Shown here: positions 1 to 8,329 of the stretch, piece after piece
Numbering within the stretch: position 1 is the first letter of the stretch
How the letters are laid out: each line of letters begins with the position of its first letter
Assembly: GCA_011772595.1 (NCBI GenBank)
Contig: WVZH01000312.1
Location: 62,474 to 84,193 of the forward strand
DNA: 21,720 bases
Source: Anaerolineales bacterium
GTDB taxonomy: Bacteria > Chloroflexota > Anaerolineae > Anaerolineales > E44-bin32
Direction: 5' to 3'
Position numbers and translations under genes: made by a program
Notes under the pieces: generated by a model
The model's input: only the letters and a program-made list of their open reading frames with translations
What the model was told of the DNA's origin: nothing
Database searches by the model: none

Positions 1-959
1 GTGAGATCTGTGGATGCGGTTACCGTAATAAGGACGAGTTGGACAGCCGCCCAAAACGCGATTCCAGCGATATAGGCCCAACGCTTACTACTGCGTCTGG
101 AAACCCATTCCCAGATGGGAAGCGCCAGAATGGCTGTGATGAAGATCGCAGCCATAATCAGGTCGCTTTCAGCTTCGCGTTGAGCTACGTACTTCACGTA
201 GAACAATAAGATAGCCTGGACGATTTCAACTGCCACCCAAGTAAGCAGAAAGACGAGCATGCCATATATAAATGGAGGGTTCTTCCTTGCCGCTCGCAAG
301 GATTGCCGCAGGGAAGGTCGTTCTTGCGCCATATACTCTTCTCGCTCACGTGTGGCAAGAAAGACCAAGAAGAAAGGTAGCGTAGAGATAACACCAAAAA
401 GTAGTGCCATCCCCATCATACGCGGCGCGCTTTGAGGTTCGAACGTTCCGATAATCATCAGAGGGACGGTGAAGGCTACCAAGCTCCCCAGGATGGAGAA
501 AAACATGCGATACGTGGTCAACGAGGTACGCTCGTCGTAGTCCGAGGTCAATTCGGGGGTAAGGGCGAAGTAGGGCATGTAGAGGAACGTCGCTGCAGCG
601 TCGAAGAAGATGTAGGCGACAGCGTAGTAGATCGCCAAGGGTAGCACTGCATCCCAGGGAGGTATCCACCAAAGCATGAGGAAGGTAAGCGTAAAAGGCA
701 GCGCTCCGAACACGAGGTAAGGGCGCCGACGTCCCCAGCGCGTGCGTGTACGGTCTGTGATATGTCCGATGATCGGATCATTGACGTAGTCCCAACTACG
801 CCCAATGAAGATGGCTGCCGCAGCGATGCCGGGTGCGATTCCGACGATGTCTGTGAGGAAGATGGCAAAGTACGCACCGATGATGGTCGAGGTGAGGCTG
901 AATCCGATGTCCCCGGCACCATAGATGATTTTTGTGCGGCGTGGAAGTCTTTCTATCAT
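1..959 (-). CDS. GPH-family (MelB-like) sugar:cation symporter, 3' end outside the window
   Basis: The minus strand reads open from an ATG at 959 to the window edge, giving at least 319 residues with no stop, so the C-terminus is missing. After a short cytoplasmic start come helices at about 16-38 and 44-56, then WDYVNDPIIG and the loop DRTRTRWGRRRPY at about 69-81. That loop is the glycoside-pentoside-hexuronide (GPH, MelB-type) version of the MFS signature. More hydrophobic segments follow at regular spacing. The family imports sugars or glycosides with Na+ or H+ across the cytoplasmic membrane; the substrate cannot be read from the sequence. GGAG lies 7 nt before the ATG and fixes the start. 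It is divergent from the next gene (deaminase). Short open frames on either strand inside it are shadows. Confidence 0.92.
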   Translation of the reverse strand, partial: MIERLPRRTKIIYGAGDIGFSLTSTIIGAYFAIFLTDIVGIAPGIAAAAIFIGRSWDYVNDPIIGHITDRTRTRWGRRRPYLVFGALPFTLTFLMLWWIPPWDAVLPLAIYYAVAYIFFDAAATFLYMPYFALTPELTSDYDERTSLTTYRMFFSILGSLVAFTVPLMIIGTFEPQSAPRMMGMALLFGVISTLPFFLVFLATREREEYMAQERPSLRQSLRAARKNPPFIYGMLVFLLTWVAVEIVQAILLFYVKYVAQREAESDLIMAAIFITAILALPIWEWVSRRSSKRWAYIAGIAFWAAVQLVLITVTASTDL

Positions 960-1424
960 GTAGAGGCTCCAAGGTGTGCGTATTCTTGCGGAGACAAAGT
1001 CCTCCCGCATACGGATAGGAGATTGAGGGAGAGCGTTGAGTGTTTTACATAAAAACACCTTTTATCTGGTCAAGTTCTGGAGCTTAAAAGTGAATACTTG
1101 GGATCGTTCCGTTCATCAAGGTGTCAAGGTCGACGATCGTCGCAGGATCCATTTTGTGTCGGGGATCAGACCGGACAATAACAATGAGAACGTGGTTGTG
1201 TGGTGTTATCCGGAGTGGTTGATGTTCGTGCGGAAATCCGCTATGCTCTGCTTAGCGCGATACCAGCGAGATAAACACACGTCCCTCAAGTGGCAGGCAT
1301 ACGCATGATCGACAAAATCAGATTGTAGCCTGAGTAGCTGGAGAAGCTCGATGAATAATTCGTCGAAGGGCTCACAGCCTCACGCCATGATAAACAGACG
1401 AATGCAAATCAGGGAGTAATGGAC
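960..1424. other. Intergenic region between divergent genes
   Basis: No convincing gene lies between the divergent symporter and deaminase genes. A 90-codon open frame on the plus strand (1036-1308) needs a TTG start, lacks a ribosome site and resembles no family I know. The region should hold the promoters of both neighbours; one candidate for the deaminase is listed separately. Confidence 0.5.
1219..1247 (+). promoter_or_regulatory. Candidate sigma-70-type promoter for the deaminase gene
   Basis: TTGATG (1219-1224) and TATGCT (1242-1247) are separated by 17 nt, close to the housekeeping promoter consensus. It would give a leader of about 170 nt before the deaminase start. This is pattern matching only, with no second site to support it. 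Confidence 0.3.
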
Positions 1425-1904
1425 ATGACCGTGACAGAAAAGGACACGTACTTCTTTCATCGAGCGATAGCTCTTGCACTCGAGGCTGAAAGACTAGGAA
1501 ATCTGCCCATCGGAGTTGTCATCTGTCTGAACGATGAAATCGTTTCTGAGGGTAAAAACGCAATATGGGTGCCGAGATACGATCCTGTTCGACACGCCGA
1601 AATCGAAGCCTTGAAATCGGTTCCGGGGGAACTCTGGAACAGCTCTCGTCAGATGATACTGTACACCACGCTTGAACCCTGTCTGATGTGTGCGGGAGCG
1701 ATCCTGTTACACCAGATTGGAAAGGTGGTATACGGGGCTTCGGATGATTATGGTGGTTCAAGTTCGATCTTCGCTTCCATGCCAAAATATTTTGCAGAGC
1801 AATACGCTGGCGCTGAATGGGTTGGTCCGGCGCTGTCGCAAGAATGCGATCCATTGTTCGCTCGGGTTCTCGAATTAGAAAAAGAACGTGGAGATCGCAA
1901 ATGA
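1425..1904 (+). CDS. Nucleoside/tRNA deaminase-like protein (CMP/dCMP-type zinc deaminase fold)
   Basis: The protein has the zinc deaminase signature: HAE at residues 57-59, with the catalytic Glu, and EPCLMC at 84-89, which supplies the two Cys zinc ligands. The whole length (159 aa) fits the TadA / guanine deaminase branch of the cytidine-deaminase fold, including the NLPIG segment near the N-terminus and GAILLHQIGKVVYG after the second motif. Such enzymes hydrolyse an exocyclic amine on a free base, a nucleoside or the wobble adenosine of tRNA; I cannot say which here. AGGGAG (1411-1416) is 8 nt before the ATG at 1425 but only 2 nt before an in-frame ATG at 1419, so I prefer 1425. It stands alone, with about 270 nt to the next gene. 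Confidence 0.88.
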   Translation: MTVTEKDTYFFHRAIALALEAERLGNLPIGVVICLNDEIVSEGKNAIWVPRYDPVRHAEIEALKSVPGELWNSSRQMILYTTLEPCLMCAGAILLHQIGKVVYGASDDYGGSSSIFASMPKYFAEQYAGAEWVGPALSQECDPLFARVLELEKERGDRK

Positions 1905-2172
1905 GCTTCTCCACTTCGATGCGTACCCAACCTGAGTTGCATTGACTTTCTCGATCCAAAGAATTAGCAGACTTTTCCGATTCTCGTCCGAAGAAGTGTT
2001 CTACGGCTCCAATCCCGAACCGTTGCTTGGTACATAGGTATCTCAATGTAGCCAAGAAACTTTACCTGGAGATAGTGTATTATCAGAAGTGAGGGTGGAC
2101 TGTTTACTCAAGAAGATGGTATATCGATAAACTGAGATCCTATAGCATAGAGTTTCTTTCGGGGAGAGGGTG

Positions 2173-2613
2173 ATGGAATTTCATTTCTCTGTAACGATTG
2201 ACAGGTCCATGAACGATGTCTTCACGTTCTTAGAAGATATGAGCAATCATCCTCAAGAGCGAGGAACCAAAGTGCTTCTCGTAGAGAAGACGACTTCCGG
2301 CCCTATTGGTGTTGGTACTCGATTTCGTGAGGTTGTCGCAATGCTTCCGTTGACTCGAGTTGAGATGGCTTCAGAGGTGACAAAATATAAACAACATTCG
2401 CACCTTGAATTTACCTGGCACGGTGGTGGAATGGAAGGGGTGTTGTCCTTTTCTTTGAAAGCCCAAGGTGGTGCGACGAGTGTAACCCTACATGAGGTGG
2501 TCACTCCAAAAGGCCTCATGAAACTGGTTGGGCCTGTGATTCGCGCTTCGTTTCAGCGAAATTTAGGGAACCGTCTCCAGGGGATTAAACGTGTTCTAGA
2601 GCGACAATCTTAA
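2173..2613 (+). CDS. SRPBCC (START-like) family protein
   Basis: A 146-residue protein with the usual pattern of this helix-grip fold: an opening strand (FHFSVTIDRS), a helix (MNDVFTFLEDMSNHPQ), a run of beta strands in the middle (GVGTRFREVV, HLEFTWHGGG, GVLSFSLKA, TSVTLHEVV), and a long C-terminal helix (ASFQRNLGNRLQGIKRVLE). SRPBCC proteins bind a hydrophobic ligand in a cavity between the sheet and that helix; many act as polyketide cyclases or lipid carriers, and many have no known role. No catalytic residue can be named. GGGGAG (2161-2166) lies 6 nt before the ATG at 2173; a GTG at 2170 is in frame but too close. Confidence 0.8.
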   Translation: MEFHFSVTIDRSMNDVFTFLEDMSNHPQERGTKVLLVEKTTSGPIGVGTRFREVVAMLPLTRVEMASEVTKYKQHSHLEFTWHGGGMEGVLSFSLKAQGGATSVTLHEVVTPKGLMKLVGPVIRASFQRNLGNRLQGIKRVLERQS

Positions 2614-2783
2614 ATATTTAGCGGTTCGGGTCTGAGCGGGAAACTTTTAGCAATCTTCAAAAGTATATATAGTGTGTCTGACAGAATGGTTGTGCGCTGT
2701 GATAATCTGCTCTCCTTTGCTCAATGCAGCTGAGAGCAAGGAGCGGAGCAAAAGCCCTAAACAAACCATCGAGGAGACAGCTC

Positions 2784-2864
2784 ATGCTTGTTGGACCGGA
2801 GTATCGCCTCGTTGCATTCCAATCAACGACATGTGTATTGAGGGGGATCAAATGCCACGCTTAG
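2784..2864 (+). CDS. Possible 26-codon leader ORF overlapping the Nudix gene start
   Basis: An ATG at 2784 follows GAGGAG (2771-2776) by 7 nt, one of the best ribosome sites in this region. The frame runs 26 codons to TAG at 2862-2864, overlapping the start of the Nudix gene by 13 nt in another frame. The peptide begins MLVGPEYRLVAF and matches nothing I know. It could couple translation into the Nudix gene, or be the remains of an older N-terminus, or be chance. Confidence 0.2.
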   Translation: MLVGPEYRLVAFQSTTCVLRGIKCHA

Positions 2865-3391
2865 GAGTCGGACTTGCCATTATGCGCTATGGAAAGATCC
2901 TTTTGACAAAAAGACAAGATTTTCCGATTTGGTGTCTTCCGGGAGGAGAGGTCGAAGATAATGAATCCATCGTTGAGGCGGCGCTGCGGGAGGCGAAAGA
3001 GGAAACGGGTCTTAACGTTGAATTAATCCGCTTCGTCGGTCTCTATTCGCGCCCCAACTGGTGGGATGGGGGTTCGCATGAGATTATCTTTTCTGCCCGA
3101 GTCGTGGGTGGAGAGTTGGTCACCTCGAGCGACGAGACGACGGACGCAAAATTTTATAATCCCAGCGAACTACCAGAGGACCTGGTTTGGTGGCATCACC
3201 AACGTATTCTCGATGCGTTAGGCCCAGGGAAAACGGTGGTTAGAACACAGTTTGTCGAGGTGCCTTATGGGTCGTCGCGTGAGGAGATGTACAGGTTGAG
3301 GGATCAAGGCGAGATCCCGATTGAAGAATTTCTGAAGAGGTTATGTGGTAGAGCAAAGCCGGATTTGGAGAGGTTGGAGATAGCAACATAA
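2852..3391 (+). CDS. Nudix hydrolase
   Basis: The full Nudix box Gx5Ex7REUxEExGU is present: G32, E38, R46-E47, E50-E51 and G53 of a 179-residue protein. These residues bind the divalent metals used to cleave a nucleoside diphosphate linked to another group. The flanking pieces also fit (ILLTKRQDFPIWCLPGG before the box, a strand-rich segment after it). The C-terminal 50 or so residues extend beyond the compact Nudix fold. The substrate is unknown; candidates include oxidised nucleotides and sugar nucleotides. AGGGGG (2841-2846) lies 5 nt before the ATG at 2852. A longer in-frame start at 2672 would add 60 residues with no Nudix character, so I did not use it. Confidence 0.9.
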   Translation: MPRLGVGLAIMRYGKILLTKRQDFPIWCLPGGEVEDNESIVEAALREAKEETGLNVELIRFVGLYSRPNWWDGGSHEIIFSARVVGGELVTSSDETTDAKFYNPSELPEDLVWWHHQRILDALGPGKTVVRTQFVEVPYGSSREEMYRLRDQGEIPIEEFLKRLCGRAKPDLERLEIAT

Positions 3392-3575
3392 TGTCTGTAC
3401 ACATAACCATTGGCCGGTTCACATCGACGATGCCATCGAAAGGACAAGGCCCATAGGTCTTGGTCAAGCTCTGCCTATCTCTGATGTGGGTCGGAGGATC
3501 ATTCACAAGCTGTTCGTGATTCAATAGGTTGTACATATCAATTGTGGCGCTCTTTACATAAAGGAGATTCTCCCG

Positions 3576-5033
3576 ATGGGGAAGAAGCTATATTTAATCG
3601 GATTTCTGCTGGCGACCGCGACCTTGACGGCTTGTGGTCCCTCACAGGCGGAGCTGGATGCGCAAGCCACAGAGGTCGCCGCCGATGTCTTCGCTACGCA
3701 GACCGCAGAAGCGCCCACAGATACCCCGACGCCATCCTCGACTCCGACTCCCACACCCACGATAACACCAACGCCCACGATCACACCCACACCGCCGCCG
3801 GATTTATCTAGGGCAGTGATTACTCGAGATGACCTCCCTCCTGGGTTTGATGAGCTGCCCAAGGAATTGTTGGATTCCATGGGAGCATCGCCGCCTAGCG
3901 AGACTTACTTTGCCTTCTTTGAGGAAGAGCCTTTTCATCTGATCATGGGTCTCCCGATCCTGCTTCCCACGCGGGCTGACCAGCTTGAGTTTGATATCGA
4001 GTTAGGAGACGTTGAAGTCTTTATCTCTGATTTTACAGCGGGGATGGGAGTTGTTGCGGAGGATGCCATAGAGGAGCCGAAGCTAATACCCGCTGCCGAA
4101 GGTGTTGGTGACGTGTCGGCAGGCTTAACCATGGTCGTTGGTGAAGAAGATGCCATCCTCGCGATGCGAGTCGACATCGTGGCATTCCGCAGGGGAAAGA
4201 TTGGTGCGTTTATCATGGTCGCTTATATCGAAGGTGATTCGCCCCTTGTGTCTGTTGTCGATCTCGCGAATTTGTTGGATGCTCGGATCGTTGAGGAATT
4301 TCCGCAAGACGTGGTTGCAGCAAGCGCCACAGACCTTGGGGGCCAAGAAATCCGCATTGCGGTTGAAAATGCGTATCCACCTTTCTGTTACATCGATCCC
4401 GAATCCGGGGAAGCGCTAGGGTGGGACTACGAAGTTGGACGTGCCATTTGTGAGAAATTAAATTGCGTGCCGGTTTTCGTGGAAGCGACCTGGGCAGGTC
4501 TTTTCGAGGCCGTTGCAGCGGGCGAGTATGATGTGAGCTTCAACGGCATCATTTATTCGCCGGAACGATCGCAGGTCGTACAGTTTGGAGAACCCTACTT
4601 TGTATTTGGTCAGGTGATCCTGATTCGAGCCGATGATGCCCGCCCTCAGCTAGCAGACGAGGAAAGTCTCGTGGCTTCAAATCTGAACATTGGAGCGCTA
4701 CTCGGTTCCCTGGATGAGGACACTGCAGTTCAACTCTTCGGAGAGGAGAGGGTGATCGGTTTCGAGCAATTCGCCGCTCCGATTGATGCTCTGATAGCCG
4801 GAGAGATCGACTCCGTCATCTTCGACGAAATATCGGCCATCTTCTTTATGCTAGAGAATCCTGGCAGGCTTAAGATTTCGTTCACGGTAAACCGTGACCA
4901 GTTCTTGGCTCCTATCTACACTCCAACCAGCGATTTGGTCGCCTCCTTCAATTGGGCCATGGAGGAACTCTTCTTGGAAGGCACGATGGACGAGATCTGC
5001 GAGAGATGGTTTTTCCGACCGTGTGCGCCGTAA
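3576..5033 (+). CDS. Lipoprotein with a C-terminal family-3 solute-binding domain
   Basis: A 485-residue lipoprotein. Residues 1-20 are a signal peptide ending in the lipobox LTAC, so Cys20 should be lipidated. Residues 47-75 are a Thr/Pro linker (TPTPT repeats). Residues 80-245 form a separate domain I do not recognise. Residues 257-480 match the SBP_bac_3 fold of polar amino acid binding proteins: EIRIAVENAYPPFCYID, GWDYEVGRAIC, FEAVAAGEYDVSFNGI and SPERSQVVQFGEPYF. The domain should bind a small polar ligand outside the membrane. No permease or ATPase gene lies nearby. The next gene, 22 nt downstream, is a signalling phosphatase, which suggests sensing rather than uptake; that is inference. 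AAGGAG (3561-3566) is 9 nt before the ATG. Confidence 0.9.
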   Translation: MGKKLYLIGFLLATATLTACGPSQAELDAQATEVAADVFATQTAEAPTDTPTPSSTPTPTPTITPTPTITPTPPPDLSRAVITRDDLPPGFDELPKELLDSMGASPPSETYFAFFEEEPFHLIMGLPILLPTRADQLEFDIELGDVEVFISDFTAGMGVVAEDAIEEPKLIPAAEGVGDVSAGLTMVVGEEDAILAMRVDIVAFRRGKIGAFIMVAYIEGDSPLVSVVDLANLLDARIVEEFPQDVVAASATDLGGQEIRIAVENAYPPFCYIDPESGEALGWDYEVGRAICEKLNCVPVFVEATWAGLFEAVAAGEYDVSFNGIIYSPERSQVVQFGEPYFVFGQVILIRADDARPQLADEESLVASNLNIGALLGSLDEDTAVQLFGEERVIGFEQFAAPIDALIAGEIDSVIFDEISAIFFMLENPGRLKISFTVNRDQFLAPIYTPTSDLVASFNWAMEELFLEGTMDEICERWFFRPCAP

Positions 5034-5055
5034 CCAAGTTGTGAGGAGGTGTCAA

Positions 5056-6081
5056 ATGGAACCGTTGATCCTTGAGCGAATACGAGAAAGTCTCGTGCAA
5101 AGGCGCGACAATCTTACGGAGTGGATCCGCAGCATACCGTACACTAAAAAGGAAGTATTGCTGGGTCCTGTCCCTGAACAAGCGTTTTTGGCTCACGTGG
5201 AGACCATTGATGAGGCGATCCAAAAAGCAGAGCAGGGGACGCTGGGTCGCTGTGAAGTTTGTCAGGACTCCGTTGAGACAGAATTGCTCGAAATCGATTA
5301 CACTGCCTGTGTTTGTCTGGACCATTTTTCTAAGGCAGAGAAACGGCAGTTAGAATCGGAATTGGAGTTAGCTCAGAACGTCCAAAGGATGTTGTTGCCC
5401 CAAGCGTTGCCGGATCTGCCTGGGCTGGATCTCGCCGCTTTTACTCGTCCTGCTCAACTCGTGGGAGGTGACTACTTCGATTTCATCGATTTTAAGGACG
5501 AGCGCCTGGGTATTGCCATCGCTGATGTGGCTGGTCACGGCGTTTCAGCCGGCTTGCACATGGCGAGTGTCCAATCCTTGCTCAGGGTTCTGGTGCCGGG
5601 AAATCTCTCCCCCGCTGAAGTGGCGAGGAAGTTGAATAGGTTGTTTATCCACAACGTTAACTACACGACCTTTGTGTCGCTCTTTATCGGTTCCTTTGAC
5701 CTGACCGGAAAAACCCTTACCTACTGTAATGCCGGGCACAACCCGCCCCTGCTCTTGCAGGTAGATCCTGATGGGATGAAAGAGTCATGGCTTCAACCTA
5801 CTGGACCTGCGATCGGGTTGGTGGAGGAGGCCACATTTGGCGAAGAAACTGTGGGGTTGGCCATGGGAGATCTCCTGGTACTCTACACGGATGGCGTCAC
5901 CGAAGCAGTGAATCCGCGCAATGAAGAATTCGGGGTGGGACGTATGCAAGATGTGATTCGAGCTCACTCCCAAGAATCGAGCGAGGAACTCATCCGGGGT
6001 ATACGACAGGGATTAGAAACGTTTATCGAAGAGCAAGCGCCGGCCGACGATCTCACGCTCGTCATCGGCAAGATCCTCTGA
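5056..6081 (+). CDS. SpoIIE/RsbU-type PP2C phosphatase with a DksA/TraR-like zinc finger
   Basis: 341 residues. Residues 1-60 are mostly helical. Residues 66-90 form C-x2-C-x17-C-x2-H (C66, C69, C87, H90), the spacing of the DksA/TraR zinc finger but with His replacing the last Cys. Residues 97-341 are a SpoIIE-type serine/threonine phosphatase: VGGDYFDF with metal-binding D139, ADVAGHG with D157, CNAGHNPP, LYTDGVTEA with D279, and ADDLTLV with D331-D332. In known systems such phosphatases act on anti-anti-sigma or other STAS proteins; no such partner is in this window. AGGAGG (5044-5049) lies 6 nt before the ATG. A longer open frame back to 4894 only overlaps the previous gene out of frame. 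Likely cotranscribed with the solute-binding lipoprotein. Confidence 0.93.
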   Translation: MEPLILERIRESLVQRRDNLTEWIRSIPYTKKEVLLGPVPEQAFLAHVETIDEAIQKAEQGTLGRCEVCQDSVETELLEIDYTACVCLDHFSKAEKRQLESELELAQNVQRMLLPQALPDLPGLDLAAFTRPAQLVGGDYFDFIDFKDERLGIAIADVAGHGVSAGLHMASVQSLLRVLVPGNLSPAEVARKLNRLFIHNVNYTTFVSLFIGSFDLTGKTLTYCNAGHNPPLLLQVDPDGMKESWLQPTGPAIGLVEEATFGEETVGLAMGDLLVLYTDGVTEAVNPRNEEFGVGRMQDVIRAHSQESSEELIRGIRQGLETFIEEQAPADDLTLVIGKIL

Positions 6082-6084
6082 TTT

Positions 6085-6139
6085 CAGTAGTCAGTAGCCA
6101 GTAGTCAGTAATCAGTAATCAGACAAATACTGACTACTG
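6085..6139. repeat. CAGTAGTCAGTA tandem/inverted repeat cluster
   Basis: CAGTAGTCAGTA occurs at 6085-6096 and again at 6099-6110, followed by further degenerate units (ATCAGTAATCAG). The exact reverse complement, TACTGACTACTG, is at 6128-6139. Either direct copy can pair with the inverted copy as a 12-bp stem. It starts right after the phosphatase stop codon, so it could act as a transcript-end hairpin, though no T tract follows. Short units of this kind are often dispersed genome repeats. Confidence 0.7.
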
Positions 6140-6171
6140 ACATCTGACCTTTGTTTCCGCCATATAGCCCT

Positions 6172-6861
6172 ATGATCGCAGCATTGTTCGACATCGACGG
6201 AACGCTCTTCACAGCGCCAATGGGACGGGGCTTTATACGCTTCGCGAATCTAAACAGTCGACGCAAGAAGGCGCTTCGTTATCTGGCATCCGTCATGCCG
6301 CTATATTACCTCTATAAATTCAAATTGATCTCGGAAGAGAAACTACATCATGTGGCCATCGAGAGGATGGCGAGCCTGATTGAAGGTTACGATCTATCTG
6401 AGGGCGCGGAAGTCTTCGACTGGGTTGCTAATGAATTTGTCTTCCCTTCGGGACGGAGAACTGTGCTCGGGCGCTGGGAGGATCATCGCCGGCAAGGTCA
6501 CATGCTGGTCATCGTTTCGAGTGGGTTGTTGCCGTGTTTAGAACGCATTGCTTCCCGTTTAAAGGCGCATCACGTCATCGGAACGAAACTTGAAGTGATC
6601 GCTGGTAGATATACTGGGCGGATTGTTCCCCCGGTAATGATCGGGCGTCAAAAAGGCCGTCATCCACCCCAATTCATGGCGAGTCGGGGGATCGAGATCG
6701 ATTGGGATGCGAGTTACGCTTATGCGGATTCGATCCACGACTTACCAATGTTGGAGTTGGTGGGAATGCCTGTCGCGGTGCATCCAGATCCAAGCTTGAA
6801 TCAACTCGCGAGGCGACGCAATTGGGAAATCCTACCTGCAGACGACCAGGGAGCGGCTTGA
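6172..6861 (+). CDS. HAD-superfamily hydrolase, SerB-like (subfamily IB)
   Basis: A 229-residue cytoplasmic protein with the HAD phosphatase motifs in order: FDIDGTL (residues 6-12; nucleophile D7, acid/base D9), VSSG (115-118; motif II Ser), K161 as a possible motif III lysine, and ADSIHDLPML (185-194; metal-binding D186 and D190). The spacing, with a helical cap between motifs I and II, and the phrase ADSxxDLPML fit the HAD-IB group, which includes phosphoserine phosphatase and phospholipid-related phosphatases. The substrate is not determined. The start is the ATG at 6172; a TTG at 6151 is also in frame. No strong ribosome site is visible for either. It lies 90 nt after the phosphatase gene, beyond the repeat cluster. 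Confidence 0.87.
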   Translation: MIAALFDIDGTLFTAPMGRGFIRFANLNSRRKKALRYLASVMPLYYLYKFKLISEEKLHHVAIERMASLIEGYDLSEGAEVFDWVANEFVFPSGRRTVLGRWEDHRRQGHMLVIVSSGLLPCLERIASRLKAHHVIGTKLEVIAGRYTGRIVPPVMIGRQKGRHPPQFMASRGIEIDWDASYAYADSIHDLPMLELVGMPVAVHPDPSLNQLARRRNWEILPADDQGAA

Positions 6862-7013
6862 TGGGCGCCGCCACTCGATTCGAGCTACCATGGTGGTCGT
6901 GCCAAGCGCCCGTGAACCGAAACGTAATCCTGAGGTTCCCGCCCATCCCACAATTTATGGACATCTGGCAACAATTCTCAGAATAATCTCGTAATGAATT
7001 AAAAGGTGTGCTC

Positions 7014-8144
7014 ATGAATCAAGTAGCCCTTCAACATCCATTGCGCCGATTAATCTCCTTAACGTGCATGCTTTGCATATTGGCAGGGTGTACATATCCC
7101 ACGAGCATATCCACGCTGGTTCCTGATGCACAACAGTCATCTCCCGCATCAACGGAGAGCCTGGAACAGGATATCCAAGGGGATATTCTCAGCGATTCTG
7201 AGATCGCGACGCTGAGCAGTTTGGAGAAGATTGACGACTACCCACTCTACACCATGCACTTTTCTGGATCCTACTCGCTTGTGTCCCTCCCGCAATACGT
7301 GACGTGGCGGGCTTTTCCAGAAGCGGCGCTTGATAATTCGTGGGCGGCGTCATCACCCTGGGCTTGCTCTCTCTTCGCCGCTCTCGGTGACCAGGGGAAC
7401 ATGTATTTCGGGCGTAACTTCGATTGGGAATATAGCCCGGCGTTGTTGCTGTTCACTGACCCGCCAGATGGATACGCTTCTGTGTCGATGGTAGACATCG
7501 CGTATTTTGGTTTCACGGGAAATGAAGCCGTTACTGTGACGGATCTGCCTCTCGCCGAGAGACAAGCACTACTGGACGCACCCTTCATGCCGTTCGATGG
7601 GATGAATGAACAAGGCCTGGTGATTGGGATGGCTGCAGTGCCGCCCGGGAATATGATTCCTGATCCGGGAAAGACCACGCTGGGTTCGCTTCAAGTGATA
7701 CGTTTGATCTTGGATCGTGCGGCGAATGTCCAAGAGGCGATCGATATTTTCCATTCTTACAATGTAGTCATGCGCGGCGGACCGCCTCTGCACTACCTGA
7801 TTGCCGACTCACACGGGCAAGCGGTGTTGGTGGAGTTCCATCAGGGCGAAATCGTCGTGATCCCCAACCAAGCGCCGTGGCATCAAGCGACAAACTTCCT
7901 GCGCGCTTCCGTTGGCGAATCAACGGAAGGTGTCTGCTGGCGGTATGACCGCATCCAGCAACGCCTCACAGAATCGAATGGCAAGTTGGATTCGGTGGAG
8001 GCACTCGAGCTTTTAAGGGATGTGGCGCAAGAAGGGACTCAGTGGTCGGTGGTGTATGGGATTAGCGGTGGTGATGTGAGCGTGGCCATGGGGCGAGCGT
8101 TTGGTGAAACCCACACATTCCGTTTGATGACTTCAACCGATTGA
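7014..8144 (+). CDS. Lipoprotein Ntn-hydrolase, C45 / choloylglycine-hydrolase-like
   Basis: 376 residues. A signal peptide ends in the lipobox ILAGC (Cys26). The central part matches linear-amide C-N hydrolases of the Ntn fold: Cys118 in SPWACSLFAA is the likely nucleophile, followed by YFGRNFDW (131-138), where the Arg and Asp belong to the active site, and later by GMNEQGLVIGMA. Because Cys118 is internal, the protein would need self-cleavage to free it, as in C45 acyltransferases; this is inferred from the family. It should work outside the membrane on an amide or acyl compound. AAAAGG (7001-7006) is 7 nt before the ATG at 7014. It is the first of three lipoprotein genes in a row. Confidence 0.82.
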   Translation: MNQVALQHPLRRLISLTCMLCILAGCTYPTSISTLVPDAQQSSPASTESLEQDIQGDILSDSEIATLSSLEKIDDYPLYTMHFSGSYSLVSLPQYVTWRAFPEAALDNSWAASSPWACSLFAALGDQGNMYFGRNFDWEYSPALLLFTDPPDGYASVSMVDIAYFGFTGNEAVTVTDLPLAERQALLDAPFMPFDGMNEQGLVIGMAAVPPGNMIPDPGKTTLGSLQVIRLILDRAANVQEAIDIFHSYNVVMRGGPPLHYLIADSHGQAVLVEFHQGEIVVIPNQAPWHQATNFLRASVGESTEGVCWRYDRIQQRLTESNGKLDSVEALELLRDVAQEGTQWSVVYGISGGDVSVAMGRAFGETHTFRLMTSTD

Positions 8145-8329
8145 GAACTAGTTTTCTACGTCACGTACCTGATCCTGCGTCTGATCCAACATATTGTTTC
8201 CAATTCCTGCCTGTACATGTGGTGCCCTGGCCAGAGCATGGAATAAAACGAGGCATCACGCTTCGAACAATGACAAACGGTGAAGATGCAGGTTTCTTTT
8301 GCTCGGAAGTTAGGGGTGAGTAGAAGAAG

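Noticed and set aside
1036..1308. 90-codon plus-strand open frame between the symporter and deaminase genes
   Set aside because: TTG start, no ribosome site, no recognisable domain; more likely non-coding.
1519..2055. 178-codon minus-strand open frame over the deaminase gene
   Set aside because: No family features, and it overlaps a gene with intact zinc-site motifs on the other strand.
2672..2851. N-terminal extension of the Nudix gene from a GTG at 2672
   Set aside because: The added 60 residues have no Nudix character, and a good ribosome site lies in front of the ATG at 2852.
3720..3800. Short tandem repeat of CCCACACCCACGAT type
   Set aside because: It is the coding sequence of the Thr/Pro linker of the lipoprotein, common in exported proteins of this kind of organism.
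4894..5055. Long 5' extension of the phosphatase frame
   Set aside because: It lies inside the lipoprotein gene in another frame and is low-complexity basic sequence; AGGAGG points to 5056.
8141..8323. 60-codon open frame between the Ntn-hydrolase and esterase genes
   Set aside because: TTG start, no ribosome site, no protein-like features.
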